Of a stretch of 64,000 nucleotides of DNA, positions 1-10,198 are shown one piece after another. The notes under the pieces are model-generated. The model did no database searches and was not told the origin of the DNA. It saw only the letters and a list, made by a program, of their open reading frames with translations. The position numbers were made by a program, and so were the translations under genes. This DNA is from Cryptomeria japonica (Eukaryota; Streptophyta; Pinopsida; Cupressales; Cupressaceae), in contig NC_081413.1 in NCBI RefSeq assembly GCF_030272615.1, positions 553,875,136-553,939,135 of the forward strand, given 5' to 3'. The stretch's first letter is position 1. Every line of letters starts with the position of its first letter.

Positions 1-36
1 AGAACTGATTGATCAAATCAGTTAACTCGGTTAACT

Positions 37-246
37 CATCAATCATCCTTTTTAACTCTCAATCACCTTTTTCTAACTAATCAATCTATTCAGTTCACTA
101 ATCAATCAAGTGAGTTGACTAATCCATCTATTCAGTTCACTCTTCAATCAATTCTGTTCACTAATCAATAAAATGAGTTAACAAATCAATCAATTGAGTT
201 CATTGATCAATAAATTTCAGTTATCTCTCAATCAACACTTGAGTTC
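37..246 (+). repeat. Ten 21-bp degenerate repeats in the Tat-A LTR U3
   Basis: Ten consecutive 21-bp units can be laid end to end (starts 37, 58, 79, 100, 121, 142, 163, 184, 205, 226). They share an AATCAATC-like head and a GTTCACT-like tail. The array ends about 30 bp before the TATA box, where upstream activating elements would sit. The same array is present in the 3' LTR at about 31240-31450. Confidence 0.8.
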
Positions 247-275
247 TATTTCTCACCCTCTTTGTATTGAAAATC

Positions 276-281
276 TATAAA
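276..281 (+). promoter_or_regulatory. TATA box of the Tat-A LTR
   Basis: TATAAA lies inside CTATAAATTC, directly after the 21-bp array and upstream of the likely R/U5 part. The identical context occurs in the 3' LTR at 31479-31484. Confidence 0.65.
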
Positions 282-581
282 TTCAACCTCTTTTCATCAA
301 CTCAAGCTAGCTTTTCTAGAAACACAATCTTCAATATTGTTTCTTATCTTATGCAGGAAATCAAGTGCAATATCTAAGAGACACCTACATCAACAACAAT
401 GGAGAAGAACAATGGAAGCCCAAGTGGAGAATAGGGAGTTTTAATTAGTTTAATCTTCTTATTTCCTTCATTTATTTCATTGAATTGTGTTTAGAATCAG
501 TTTAATTAGTTAAGGATTCTTGTGATTCATCCTTTTAGTCTAATTAGCCTCAAAATTCTGATGATTAAAAGCATGATGACA

Positions 582-599
582 TTTGGTGAACCCGACATG
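582..599 (+). promoter_or_regulatory. Tat-A primer-binding site
   Basis: TTTGGTGAACCCGACATG begins directly after the LTR end. Its complement ends in ACCA, as expected for pairing with a tRNA 3' end. The minus-strand Tat-B has a close variant at the same place (18701-18720). The tRNA species is not assigned. Confidence 0.7.
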
Positions 600-668
600 A
601 AACACTCTGACCTTTATTTTTTATTTTGACATGCTTTACAAATTCGTACGGACACAGGAAATTAGACA

Positions 669-760
669 TCACAATTATATACGCAAAAATTCGCAATTGC
701 CCTGACATCATGTCGCAATTGATCAGATAGGATGTCACAATTTCTTAAACAGATCACAAT
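669..760 (+). repeat. 22-bp repeats with TCGCAATTG, leader array 1
   Basis: Units of 22 bp start at 669, 691, 713 and 735. Each begins TCGCAATTG or TCACAATT and tends to end in CATG or GATG. The array sits between the primer site and the small ORF at 955-1125. The same CAATTG-centred motif recurs at 1220-1348 and, inverted, at 29936-30190. Confidence 0.7.
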
Positions 761-954
761 TGCACTAAAAGATTGATAATTAAAAAAAATTATGTCATTT
801 TTACATTATTTTGTATTGCGCATCTAACCCTAAAATTTTATTAAATTCTGGAAAATTTAATTTCTGCATATAAGATGTATCTAATCCAATGGCAGGAAAA
901 GTGAGATTATGAATTTCAAGTGCAAGGAAGACAAATGGGAATAGGAGACAAAAA

Positions 955-1125
955 ATGGTTTATCAAAGACTTCTAAAGGCTGAAAGGAAGGTCCGTGAGA
1001 TCAAAGAAAGGGAGGAGATCAATCAGTATCATAGAACCATCCATCGCTTTTTAACCAAATACAATTTCTTTGATGAAATCGATGTGTTGGCTCACGTAGT
1101 GTGGAACAATTTCATTGCAAAATAA
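955..1125 (+). CDS. Small leader ORF, 56 codons, function unknown
   Basis: An open frame of 56 codons lies between the two TCGCAATTG arrays. The product is strongly charged and should be largely helical. Its N-terminal half is rich in Lys, Arg and Glu (LLKAERKVREIKEREE), and it ends in a hydrophobic segment (DVLAHVVWNNFIAK). No family is recognised. It could be an upstream ORF or the remains of a leader-encoded segment of the element; it could equally be chance in an AT-rich leader. Confidence 0.25.
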   Translation: MVYQRLLKAERKVREIKEREEINQYHRTIHRFLTKYNFFDEIDVLAHVVWNNFIAK

Positions 1126-1219
1126 CTCTTCTATCTTCTGTCTTGTTCTTCTATTTTCTGTTAAAAGTTCAAAAAATAAAAATAAAAATTAAAAAAAAAA
1201 ACCAAAAAAAAAACAAAAG

Positions 1220-1348
1220 TCGCAATTGCTATCATATCATGTCGCAATTGATCAGTCATCATGTCACAATTTATTACATAGTAATTCACAATTGATGGTT
1301 TATCATGTCGAATTTGATTAGTAGGTTAGTCACATTTGATAGATTTAG
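1220..1348 (+). repeat. 22-bp repeats with TCGCAATTG, leader array 2
   Basis: Units of 22 bp start at 1220, 1242, 1264, 1286, 1308 and 1330. They begin TCGCAATTG, TCACAATT or a decayed form, and several end in ATCATG. The A-rich stretch 1170-1215 lies just before the array. Confidence 0.75.
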
Positions 1349-1659
1349 TTTTTCACTTTCTGTTTTATTACAGTTCTGGTTTTTACCAGAATACCTCTCT
1401 GTCTATGAAAAGACAAAACTCTGTAACCTGAAAATTAGGCTGGATATCCCACCATGTGTTGACTAACATTATTATTTTTCTGCAAGGGTAGCTTAGAAAT
1501 ACTTCTTTTTTGGTGCTTTAATAAAGAACAAAACAACTTTCATCATTGCTATGTTGGTTAAAATGAACACCATGTCTGTGTGGAGAAACATCTCCACTTA
1601 GAATAGAAAATCATTGCAATGAAGGGATAAAAAAGAGCTTTGTTTTTTGTGTCTTCGAA

Positions 1660-2400
1660 GGGATAGGTATTATGCTCCCCCCTTCAATGGGTGATCATAA
1701 AACCAGACTCTCTTCTTTCATGCTTTCCTTTATTTTATGCAATTAAATCCTTTAGAAGGCCTGCCCTCCCGATTTTCCCTTAGGGTGCCATTAAGGCCGG
1801 TGAGAGGGGAACAACCTAAGTGGCCAACGACTAAAGAAAAGTAATCCAAGCCACTATAATCAAATACATATGTGATGAAAATCTCGTGCGACAAGTGTTA
1901 CATGCCATCACAATGACGTTATGCCTCCCTCAGTGCCTATAAAGTACGTTAAAATCTGTAGAGTGTAACCTCTACAGACTGGGAGACCTCCCTCAATGGA
2001 GTGTAAAATGCTATTGATCATGACCACTCAAACGGAACCCTGTCTAAACACCATATAAATTAGAAGCCAAGCCGAGTCAGTAACCAGACACTTGTTTTAT
2101 CACAGTGCAAGGGTGGGGAAGAATCTACCCCCAAGACACTCACCATAAATCTCCCAGAATAACGGACCAATTGAGGAGCAATCTTCTTTGATGTAATTTC
2201 CAAAAAAAGGCAAAAAAATGGGCACACCCTAGGGTGTGACACAACTATTTGAGCTGACGGAGTATCAAGATGTGGGTTGTGATAATACTTGTGACCTTTT
2301 GGCGTTAGGAGAGTCTATCTGATATCGAATTGCCAAAATACAATGAAAACAAAATGGGGTCTTGAAAAAGATTCCAACATTCTTGGAAATATGAAAATCT
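1660..2400 (+). other. Conserved non-coding leader block of Tat elements
   Basis: This block aligns with 39041-39491 plus 46698-46900 of Tat-C. Shared landmarks are a GGCCTGCCCTC motif, GGTGAGAGGGGAAC at about 1799, a GAAGAATCT...AAGACACTCACCAT stretch near 2120-2155 and GAGCTGACGG near 2250. The GGTGAGAGG core is also in the Tat-B leader (17911-17935, complement). No reading frame is shared, so the conservation suggests an RNA role such as splicing, packaging or translation control. The role itself is inference. Confidence 0.6.
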
Positions 2401-2768
2401 CCTAAACAATTTCTATATTCATGGTTTTATTCATTTTGATGTGACTGCTGTGCTCTTTGCTATACTTCAACAAATTCAAAACATTACAAGATTCAAATCA
2501 AAACAAAGTCAAAAGTTTCAGTGTTCAACAAGATCAAAACCTCAACAAGAAAAACAAGTGCCAACAACAAAACCAACGTCATAACCAAACCTTTTTGCAC
2601 AAATTCAAAGATGATGAAAATGTTACTTTCAAGTGATCATAGGTCCTAGGTATTCAATTCATGTAGAAGTCCCATTAGAATCATCACACAAAGTCCTCAC
2701 ACAAGTCATTTCACTAAAGTACCTTAAGATTAGTGTCGCATCAGATTATAGGAATCATACCTAAGTCC

Positions 2769-3073
2769 ATGGGTATTAGAGGAGATGGAGAATTCCCATT
2801 TGAACAACGAAATCTTGGACCAAACACTGACCAATTATAAATAATTGATGGTTTAGATAACCTCACTTGGGAATTAAGAATCAATCGTGCCCAATATGAT
2901 ATAGTTGAGGCCATCATAGATGATGAAATTTGAAAGTCTGTTCACCTTAATGAGAAACTAAAGAAAAAGATACAAAGAGCAACTCAAAAAGAAGCCATTA
3001 GACAATTGGTAGAGAAAACCATAGCAACTTTCCTCAAACCGTGTTAGGAATTCCCACACATTGCTAGAGAAAA
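2769..3073 (+). pseudogene. gag: gag 5' end of Tat-A, truncated
   Basis: A frame beginning MGIRGDGEFPFEQRNLG matches the start of the Tat-A' gag at 20260 (MGLKGNDQFPFEQPNLG). About 100 codons are present with in-frame stops near 2830 (TAA), 2935 (TGA) and 3043 (TAG). The sequence stops at 3073, where the LTR of the minus-strand Tat-B begins. This N-terminal part lies upstream of the conserved retrotransposon capsid domain and has no recognised function. The right flank of Tat-B does not continue this gag; it starts a second gag copy. Confidence 0.6.
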
Positions 3074-4571
3074 TGTAGATAGGAATTTGGAATTCATCAA
3101 AGCAATAGACATTAAACTAGCTCAATCACAAAAACTAGATTGCAATGATAAGAAATCCTAAAAACATTCAATAGAGAAATGAAGACAAGATAATCAAACC
3201 AAATGCAAACCATTACAAACGCGAATATCTCCTCCATAATTCTCCATTGTCCTTCTTTCTCCTTCAAATTACTTTGTTTGTGGATCTCACCTACAAGTGC
3301 AAAAGCATAGTATGAAAGCAAGATTGACAAGATGAAATGGCAGCGTAAGGATACTAGAAGCGTGATTGATTCTCCTTTTTTGAAGAAAATCATCCAATTT
3401 ATAGACAAATTGGAGAGATGACAAGATTAGCATGAAGAGATTTGAAAGGAAATTTCAAATCAAGAATGACAAATATGACAAATTATGACAAAATTGACAC
3501 TTTCTATGCAAGATTGATTGATTGACAAATTATGACAAATTGACATGCAAGATTGATTGATTGAAAAATTATGACAAATTAACAAAATTGAAATGCCATT
3601 CCCATGAAATTAGGAGAAATATTAGAAAAATTGAAGAAAATAGGAGAAATAGAAAATTAGGAATTAGGAGCAATTAATAAATAAGGTTAGAAATGATGAA
3701 TTGGAAATTAGGAAATTAGAAATTGATGAAATTAGAAAATTAGGTGAATTAATTAATAATTTTTCATTCATTAATTAATTCACAAAAAGAGGGGGAATTA
3801 ATTAGCCAATTAAATAAATATTTAATTGTGACAAGAAGACTTAGGATAAATAAATAAATTATTTAACCTAGAGGGAAAATGACAATCAAGATTAAATGAA
3901 TAAATCATAAAATCCTAGAAATAAGAGGACAAGGAATTAAGTCAAGACAACAAGAAATTAATGTCGATTCGATCATGATTTTGATTGACAAAGGACCAAT
4001 GCTGATAAACGATTGAGATTGGTTGACAAATTGACCAAGATTGATAAAGAGACCAAATTGATAGGCGCCAATTGACGAGGAACAATGACTAATTGATCCA
4101 AATTGACACGATTGAAAAGGACAACGATCGATGACGAATCGATTGCAAAATGACAAGATTGACCAGTTGATAAGGATCAATGACAAATCGATCACAAAAT
4201 GATGAGATTAACAAGAGGACAAGGATCGATGACGAATCGATCGTAAGATGACAAGATTGACAAGAGGACAAAACCCTAATTCCATCTTCGATTAGGATTG
4301 ACGATGTCCAAAATGATGATAAATGAGCACGCACATTGATGTGACAGGATAAGATTGACCAAAATCATAACTGAAGATTTTTATCGACAAGACCAAATTC
4401 GAAAGCGAGAAAAATGAGGAATGCAGAAGAAGGACTCAATGCTCGCAAATGATAAAGACCAAGTGTGCAACATAGAAGAAATGTTAATGCAACGCAAAAA
4501 CCCTAAAATAAGGCAATGCGCAAATGTTAAAGTATGACTCCGCAAGCATTGACCATTTTTAGACGTCTGCA
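3074..4571 (-). repeat. Tat-B 3' LTR (1498 bp)
   Basis: This is the downstream LTR of the minus-strand element. It starts TGCAGACGTC at 4571, a one-base change from the TGTAGACGTC of the other LTR, and ends ATCTACA at 3074. A minus-strand TATA box (CTATAAATT) lies near 3393-3400. The U3 part at about 3990-4270 is a run of GATTGA/AATTGA-anchored units spaced near 21 bp. It is 32 bp longer there than the 5' LTR, apparently a gain or loss inside the repeats. Confidence 0.92.
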
Positions 4572-4586
4572 TTTTGCCCCTCTTTG
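4572..4586 (-). promoter_or_regulatory. Tat-B polypurine tract
   Basis: On the minus strand CAAAGAGGGGCAAAA runs directly into the 3' LTR start TGCAGACG. This is the usual plus-strand DNA primer. The same AAAGAGGGGCAAA precedes the Tat-A' 3' LTR at 30711-30723. Confidence 0.85.
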
Positions 4587-4855
4587 AGACAATGCAACTT
4601 TAAGCGTTGTTTCAAAGAACAATAATGAAAATGCCCCAGACAATAACAATGACATATGCATGCCCCCTCGAGGAATTGGCCGGAAACATCTAGAAAAGAG
4701 GCCAATTAATTGATAAGAATAATAGAAAATGATAGGTTTGAACAGATCAACAATTGAAGGTCAGATGCACAAATTACAAGCAATAGAAGGCACAAAAGAC
4801 CATGACCAGCATAAGATGGAGAGCATGCACGTCCATCTAGGCACTGACAAAGATC

Positions 4856-4862
4856 TATAAAT
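4856..4862 (+). promoter_or_regulatory. TATA box for the antisense PMD gene of Tat-B
   Basis: TATAAAT lies on the strand opposite to gag-pol, 285 bp inside the LTR edge and 90 bp upstream of a conserved first exon. Tat-A' has a TATA box in the equivalent place (30444-30449, minus), about 275 bp from its LTR edge. Confidence 0.55.
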
Positions 4863-4945
4863 GAGACAAGGAGAAGGAAAAGAGTTCATTTGCACTAGCC
4901 AAAGTGGAGGAATTGTTGCTCTGGAAAAAAGACCCTTGCATAGAG

Positions 4946-6427
4946 ATGGCGAACATTCCAATGGCAGATCACCTTGAGGAACGTGTACGCACCTACAGAT
5001 GATCGGACGACGCGGGAGCAGCGGTATGTATCTCAAAAACCCATATTGTCAATTTTGTGAAGTTTTCTTGATTGCGGGATATTGTGAGGCCCACAGGGAA
5101 TGGAAAAATGGACATCTGCGCCTATGTAGGGTACACAGGCATAGCTTGATGCTGCACAGGTGCAGGACATGGTACACAGGCGCAATTGTGCAATGAAAGC
5201 ACCAATTTGATAGAAAACAGCACGCGAATGATCCCGAAAAGAGGGATAAGGGTAGGATAGGTCAAAATAGATAAGAAAAACCCTGATTGGTGCATGAAAC
5301 AAGGAAAATGCAACCCTTAGGAGAAAACCCTAAAACTGACAAAGTGTGCCCCAATTGTGATGCAGAGTTGACAGTATCCATTGATTACATGGGAGAACAA
5401 ACCCGACTGCTTCATGTTGTGAAATAGACTCAGGAGTACGGACAGAGATACATTAGTAGGACTTGGATTATGCTATATTACATTCATGCCCAAGATTAGG
5501 GCAAACATAGGACTACTGACCGCATTGGCAGAGCGATGGCATTCAGAGACTTCCTCTTTCCATCTGCCAACTGGAGAGGCAACTGTGACACTAGAGGATG
5601 TGTGGCGTATCCTCCGCATTCTGATTCATGGGGAGATGATAGTATATGACCCAACAATAGGGAGAGACTCATTGTGCAGATTATTTGAGTGCGATGCAGA
5701 TGACCTTGATATCATAGAGAGGGAGATCCACTGGGAGACCATGGTAGTAGAGTACGATCAACGATATGTGGTGATAGTCGTGGTTATAGAATGCCTATTA
5801 GCAGAGGATAGATGAGGATAAAGAGGAGGATGAGGGAGATGATAAGGATGGAGGGGATGATGAGGACGGAGGGGATGATGAGGATGAGCCAGATCCAGCT
5901 GATCAGGAGTCACTGTAGGATGTACCCATAGGGCAGGAGATAGCGAGCATAGAGGAGATGCAGACATGTAGGGCCACCATAGCGAGTCAGCATGATCACA
6001 TTGCGACATTAGAGAGACAGAATGCTATCTTGAGGATAGAGCAGGATCGGTTTAGAGAAGAGATAGCCAGACTGACAGCGGCTCGAGATACAGTGATAGC
6101 CCAGGCACATCAAGCAGGGCAGAGAGTGACCGAGTATATTGGGTCGATTAGGGACGCCAGTGTACGTGAGATGGCACAGATGTTGGTAGAGATCAGAGAT
6201 GAGATACGCCATTGGAGGACCCTATATGAGAGTGCAGTTCCACCAAAGTAGAGAGCAATGTCATATCGGTCACGATCGAGGACAGAGAGCAGGCCACGCT
6301 CTCGGAGGTCAATGAGTAGCATGGGGGTGAGTGGACCTATGAGACCACCACAGCTAGGACTAGGGGCAGGAGGGACATCATCTTTGAGACATTGCAGGGA
6401 TGAGGAGGATAGAGGGAGCACCCAGTG
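4946..6427 (+). pseudogene. Antisense PMD gene of Tat-B, decayed, probably two exons
   Basis: Proposed exon 1 is 4946-5023: 26 codons starting MANIPMADHLEERVRTYR, with TGA at codon 19, ending at GCG|GTATGT. The PMD part follows in a separate frame reaching back to about 5423. From 5486 it has the family hallmark ALAERWHSETSSFHLPTGEA then VTLEDVWRIL. The domain stops at 5815, much shorter than in Tat-A'. After it come an Asp/Glu/Gly-rich stretch (about 5810-5920), a coiled coil at 5958-6251 and, past a stop, an SR-rich tail (RSRSRTESRPRSRRSMSS) to about 6427. An acceptor at 5426-5427 (AAATAG) is possible, but its phase needs a one-base shift. Host PMD proteins MAIN and MAIL1 act in genome stability and transposon silencing; a role here is inference. 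Confidence 0.7.
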
Positions 6428-7699
6428 ACAGAGGCACGTGCTCCTTATGACAGAGACATATGTAGTGTGACATTATGTACGCAGCCTGCGAGCCATACTT
6501 AGGACAGACAGTCCAATTTTGTACTCTGATATTGTTTTGATATATGATATGATATGCAACTATATGATGGGATGCAATGTGTTATGGCTTATGGTTACTT
6601 TCCATATATGAATGGCTTATGCACTATTTATGTACCATTGTGGAACATGTATGAATATATTTTTATGTGTTTTTGATGCATTTATAATATGAAATGGATA
6701 AAATGCTTGATATGGGCTTGATATAATGCAAAGGCACTAACCAATGAATGCAGGATGTAGCTTATGTTTTTGGAGATCGGAGAACTAGACCAAACTGACT
6801 GCCCAAATTGATGGAAGAAATGTTAGTAAGAAGAAATTAGATAGAGGATAGTTAGAGACGAAGAAAAACTTGCTTTCACCAATGCACAGAAGTAGGTGAG
6901 AACCTTTATTTAATGTAGCAAAGCGGATGCAGAGCATCATGGCATTGAAGACCAGAGCTGAAACACAACCTCTATTGCAAAAGACAGACACATCGCACAC
7001 AAGGAATGAGTGAATCATCCTAGGGTGGATACATCAAGGGTCGAGGTATGTGCGGCGTTCGTAGAGCAAATGTACTTATCACAGACACCCAATGATATAG
7101 TTGCCCCAGTTTGTGACAAACATTCCACAAACAACAAACACAACAAAAAAAACAAAAGGGACCATGAACCATCCTGGTCACTCTAAATCACTCAGTGACA
7201 TCCTCGAGCAACATAGGAACATGATCGAAGCCAAAGATAAATCAGTAAAGAGATAAGATGCACAAATTCAACCAAGTCAAACAAACATTCTGATCGTCAT
7301 TGTCAAAAGTGGAACACAAGAATGATTATGTTGTCTGGTTCTAGGGAATGCGGTACCTCGTCTAAGACAGGACACAGTCTGGTTTCGAGTATACCACACC
7401 CTGTATAAGACCCATGATAATAAGGACAAGGATAAATGATATTGATGTTGATTGATTGATATCACAATTTTAATCAGTTTGAATGTCTGGTTTGATTGAA
7501 AAGTTCATCTGTTAATGCGTGATTTCAGGAAAGCGCAGTGTTGTAACATGTTATCTGTTTGTTGTCTACACAAATGTTTGACCTATTATCGTTGGATGTA
7601 TGCTCAGTGATCTGTCTATGCATAGAGGGTACCATTTATTGACAAAATGCAAAATGCCAAAGAAATTGTTTTTGGATTTTGATGTTTTTGAAATTTTTT
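6428..7699. other. Tat-B 3' spacer, no gene recognised
   Basis: Non-coding spacer between the antisense PMD gene and the T-rich repeat array. It has AT-rich stretches with TATGATATG-like runs (6530-6570). Nothing coding or structured was recognised. Confidence 0.5.
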
Positions 7700-7976
7700 T
7701 GTTCGTTTTTCAGGACTTTATTTGATTTTTTTGGATTTTTTTCAGGACAGTATATGATTTTTTTGGATTTTTTCAGGACTTTATTTGATTTTTTTGGATT
7801 TTTTCAGGACATGATTTGATTTTTTTGGATTATTTCAGGACATTATTTGATTTTTTTAGATTATTTCAGGACTTTATTTGATTTTTTTGGATTATTTCAG
7901 GACTTTATTTGATTTTTATGGATTATTTCAGGACTTTATTTGATTTTTTTGGATTATTTTAGGACTTTATTTGATT
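7700..7976 (+). repeat. ~31-bp T-rich tandem array with TTTCAGGA
   Basis: About nine units of close to 31 bp read TTCAGGACTTTATTTGAT, then TTTTTTGGATTA. Every unit carries a pyrimidine tract followed by CAG, so each looks like a 3' splice site on the strand of the antisense PMD gene. Tat-A' carries a related array in the equivalent place and strand (26560-26790, minus). A further copy of the motif, ending GCAGGATCTTATTTGA, is near 8410-8430. Confidence 0.8.
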
Positions 7977-8225
7977 TGAAAGCTCCAGTAATTGATCATG
8001 ACAAGAGGTGCGCACCCAATGAACATTTGAAAAATATATACAGTGACCAGGACCGAAACATATGCACAAGGACTGGGAACCTGAGTATGCAAGACAAGGA
8101 TGTTGACCAATCACAGGCCTGGAATAGAACATTGGGTCAAGGCAAGGATAAGCATGATAAACCTGCGGGGGGAAAGTATAGCTAGGGGTCATGATAGATG
8201 ACAGAGCAATAGTCTTTTACACATG

Positions 8226-8287
8226 GTGCCTGTTTGCCAGGTTTTAACCATGGTACTTGCCCAAAGCGCCTGTTTGCCAGGTTTTCA
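8226..8287 (+). repeat. Short direct repeat, 18 bp twice
   Basis: GCCTGTTTGCCAGGTTTT occurs at 8228-8245 and 8268-8285, 40 bp apart, just downstream of pol on the element strand. Confidence 0.75.
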
Positions 8288-8444
8288 CTAGAGGGCGAAT
8301 TATTTTTCTTTACTTTTGTTCTTTTCAATTTTTCACTTTTTATTTGATTTTTTTCTTTCACTTTTTGATTTTTTTGTATTTTTTGATTTTTTTGATTTTT
8401 TTGTATTTTTGCAGGATCTTATTTGAAGAACTGCTGACAGAAAA

Positions 8445-9540
8445 CTATGTCCAGTACTTTCGAAGGTGCATGCTATTTACAGGATCTGACAAAGGTTCAC
8501 CTTCTAGGGTTGCAAGCTGATATGCCCCCGAGCCATAGGCTGCAGTAACTATGAAAGGCCCAACCCAATTAGGTTCAAACTTACCTTTGATGATATCAGT
8601 AGATTGTGCATTCTTCGGGTTCGCCTTTAAGACCAAATCTCCCACTTTGAAGTGTCACCCTTTGACCTTCTTATTATAAGAGCGACGGAGACGGTTTTGA
8701 TATGCCTGCAAATGTGTCAGGGCTGTTTGATGTTTCTCATCTAACATCTCAAGCTGATGCAATTGAGAGACTCTGTGCGTCTCATCATCAATCAAATTTT
8801 GTAGGGAAACATGCAAAGAAGGGATTTCCACCTCCAAAGGTAAAATGGCTTCCGCACCATACACCAAGGAATACGGTGTTGCACCAGTAGGTGTGCAGAT
8901 AGAAGTATGATAAGCCCATAGTGTTGGATTCAACTGTACATGCCAATCTCGACCAACGTCATTGACAACCTTTTTTAGGATCTTAATGATGGTTTTATTT
9001 GATGCTTCGGCTTGACCATTACTTTGTGGATAATAAGGACTGGAGAAACGGTGTTGGATGTGAAACTTTTCACAGAGTTCCTTGACATCTTTATTCTTGA
9101 ATGGACGGCCATTATCTGTGACTATTGCAAGAGGAACCCCATATCTGCATATGATATAATTCAGTAGAAACTTTTAAATTTGGACACCCATGATATAGGT
9201 CATGGGGATAGCCTCGATCCATTTTGTAAAGTATTATGTGGCCGTGATGATGAATTTGTGTCCATTTGTAGATGTCAGGTGAATCTTGCCAATAAGATCC
9301 AATCCCCATTGAGAAAAGGGCCACGGGGTTATGATAGAGTGAAGTTCTTGGGCTGGTGCATGAATGTAATTTTCGTGTATTTGACATTTGTAGCATTTCT
9401 TGACAAAATCATGAACATCCTTTTCCATAGTGGGCCAATAATACCCAGCACGAATCAACTTTTTAGCTAGACTCAAACCATTGAAATGGCCCCCGCATAT
9501 ACCATCATGAACCTCTGTAAAGCTGTTTGTGCCTCATCAG
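8445..9540 (-). pseudogene. pol: Tat-B integrase
   Basis: Integrase of the Ty3/gypsy type, with parts in order. A zinc-binding region (about 9520-9370) has its two His on the far side of a frameshift near 9520, then KKCYKCQ. The catalytic core has Asp in WGLDLIGK, Asp in IVTDNGRPF and Glu in YYPQSNGQAEASNKT, so the D,D,E triad is visible. The C-terminal segment ends at SDPVNSMHLRKYWT (8445). No chromodomain follows, as in Tat and Athila. Stops lie at 9234 (TAA), near 9175 and at 8655 (TGA, plausibly from CGA). The enzyme would have inserted the cDNA copy into the genome; this copy is broken. Confidence 0.88.
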
Positions 9541-9814
9541 AATCCAAACACCTGAGGAGGGTGTGGTCAAAGGAACGACGGTAAAGGGTGTCTGCGATGA
9601 TGACATATTTGGCTGTCTGGAGGATGAAGGCTCGGCGTTGGTTAGAGGAAAGGTTAGGTGGTAAGGTTTGGGATTTCAAATATTGATAGATGTCATTGTA
9701 CCATGGGGAATTAGGACCAACAAGAACACACATCACATCTACTGTCAGAATTTCAAAAGAAGGGATAAGCAATTGTTCGACCAAAAATTCACATCTATCC
9801 ATATTGTGGGGCAT

Positions 9815-10198
9815 ATTTAACATGGAAGCAATAGTTGCCATAACATCTGTTGACTTGTTTTGAATTCTTGGAACTTGACTAAAATGGATAGCCGTAAATT
9901 TTGTCTTGAAGAAATCCACCATATGCTTGTAGGGAATAATCTTTTCATCTTTCATTTCATAGTCATCATTCACTTGACGGATGACTAACTGGGAATCTCC
10001 ATAGACTTGCAAATGTGTGATGTTCCAGTGGATCGCTACTCGGAGTCCTGTGACCAGAGCTTCGTATTCTACAATATTATTGGTGCAATGGAAAGTTATT
10101 CTGTAGGATTTGGGAATAGCATCACCTTGAGGGGTGACAAATAATATACCTACTCCGGACCCAAATTTGGTATGGGATCCATCAAAATATAACTTCCA
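9815..10198 (-). pseudogene. pol: Tat-B second RNase H (archaeal-type, aRH)
   Basis: After the native RNase H comes a second domain. It has Asp in LYFDGSHTKFGSGVGILFV, Glu in NNIVEYEALVTGLRVA, Asp in LQVYGDSQLVIRQV and a final Asp in NKSTDVMA, the D-E-D-D pattern of type I RNase H. An extra archaeal-type RNase H between RT-RH and integrase is a known marker of the Tat lineage. The domain lies in an uninterrupted stretch (10534-9473), so the catalytic residues are kept although the element as a whole is dead. Confidence 0.82.

Larger units (their letters stand above)
1..581 (+). mobile_element. Tat-A 5' LTR, right part (cut by window start)
   Basis: This segment matches about 31192-31784 at roughly 94% by eye, apart from a short indel near position 20, so it is the right half of an LTR of about 1.06 kb. 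It ends in GATGACA at 581 and is followed at once by a primer-binding site, which makes it a 5' LTR of a plus-strand element. It holds a 21-bp repeat array and a TATA box, so U3, R and U5 are represented. Its left end lies outside the window, so no target duplication can be tested. Confidence 0.88.

Noticed and set aside
5758-6421. Minus-strand ORFs opposite the PMD gene
   Set aside because: They mirror the PMD and coiled-coil coding strand and give no known protein.
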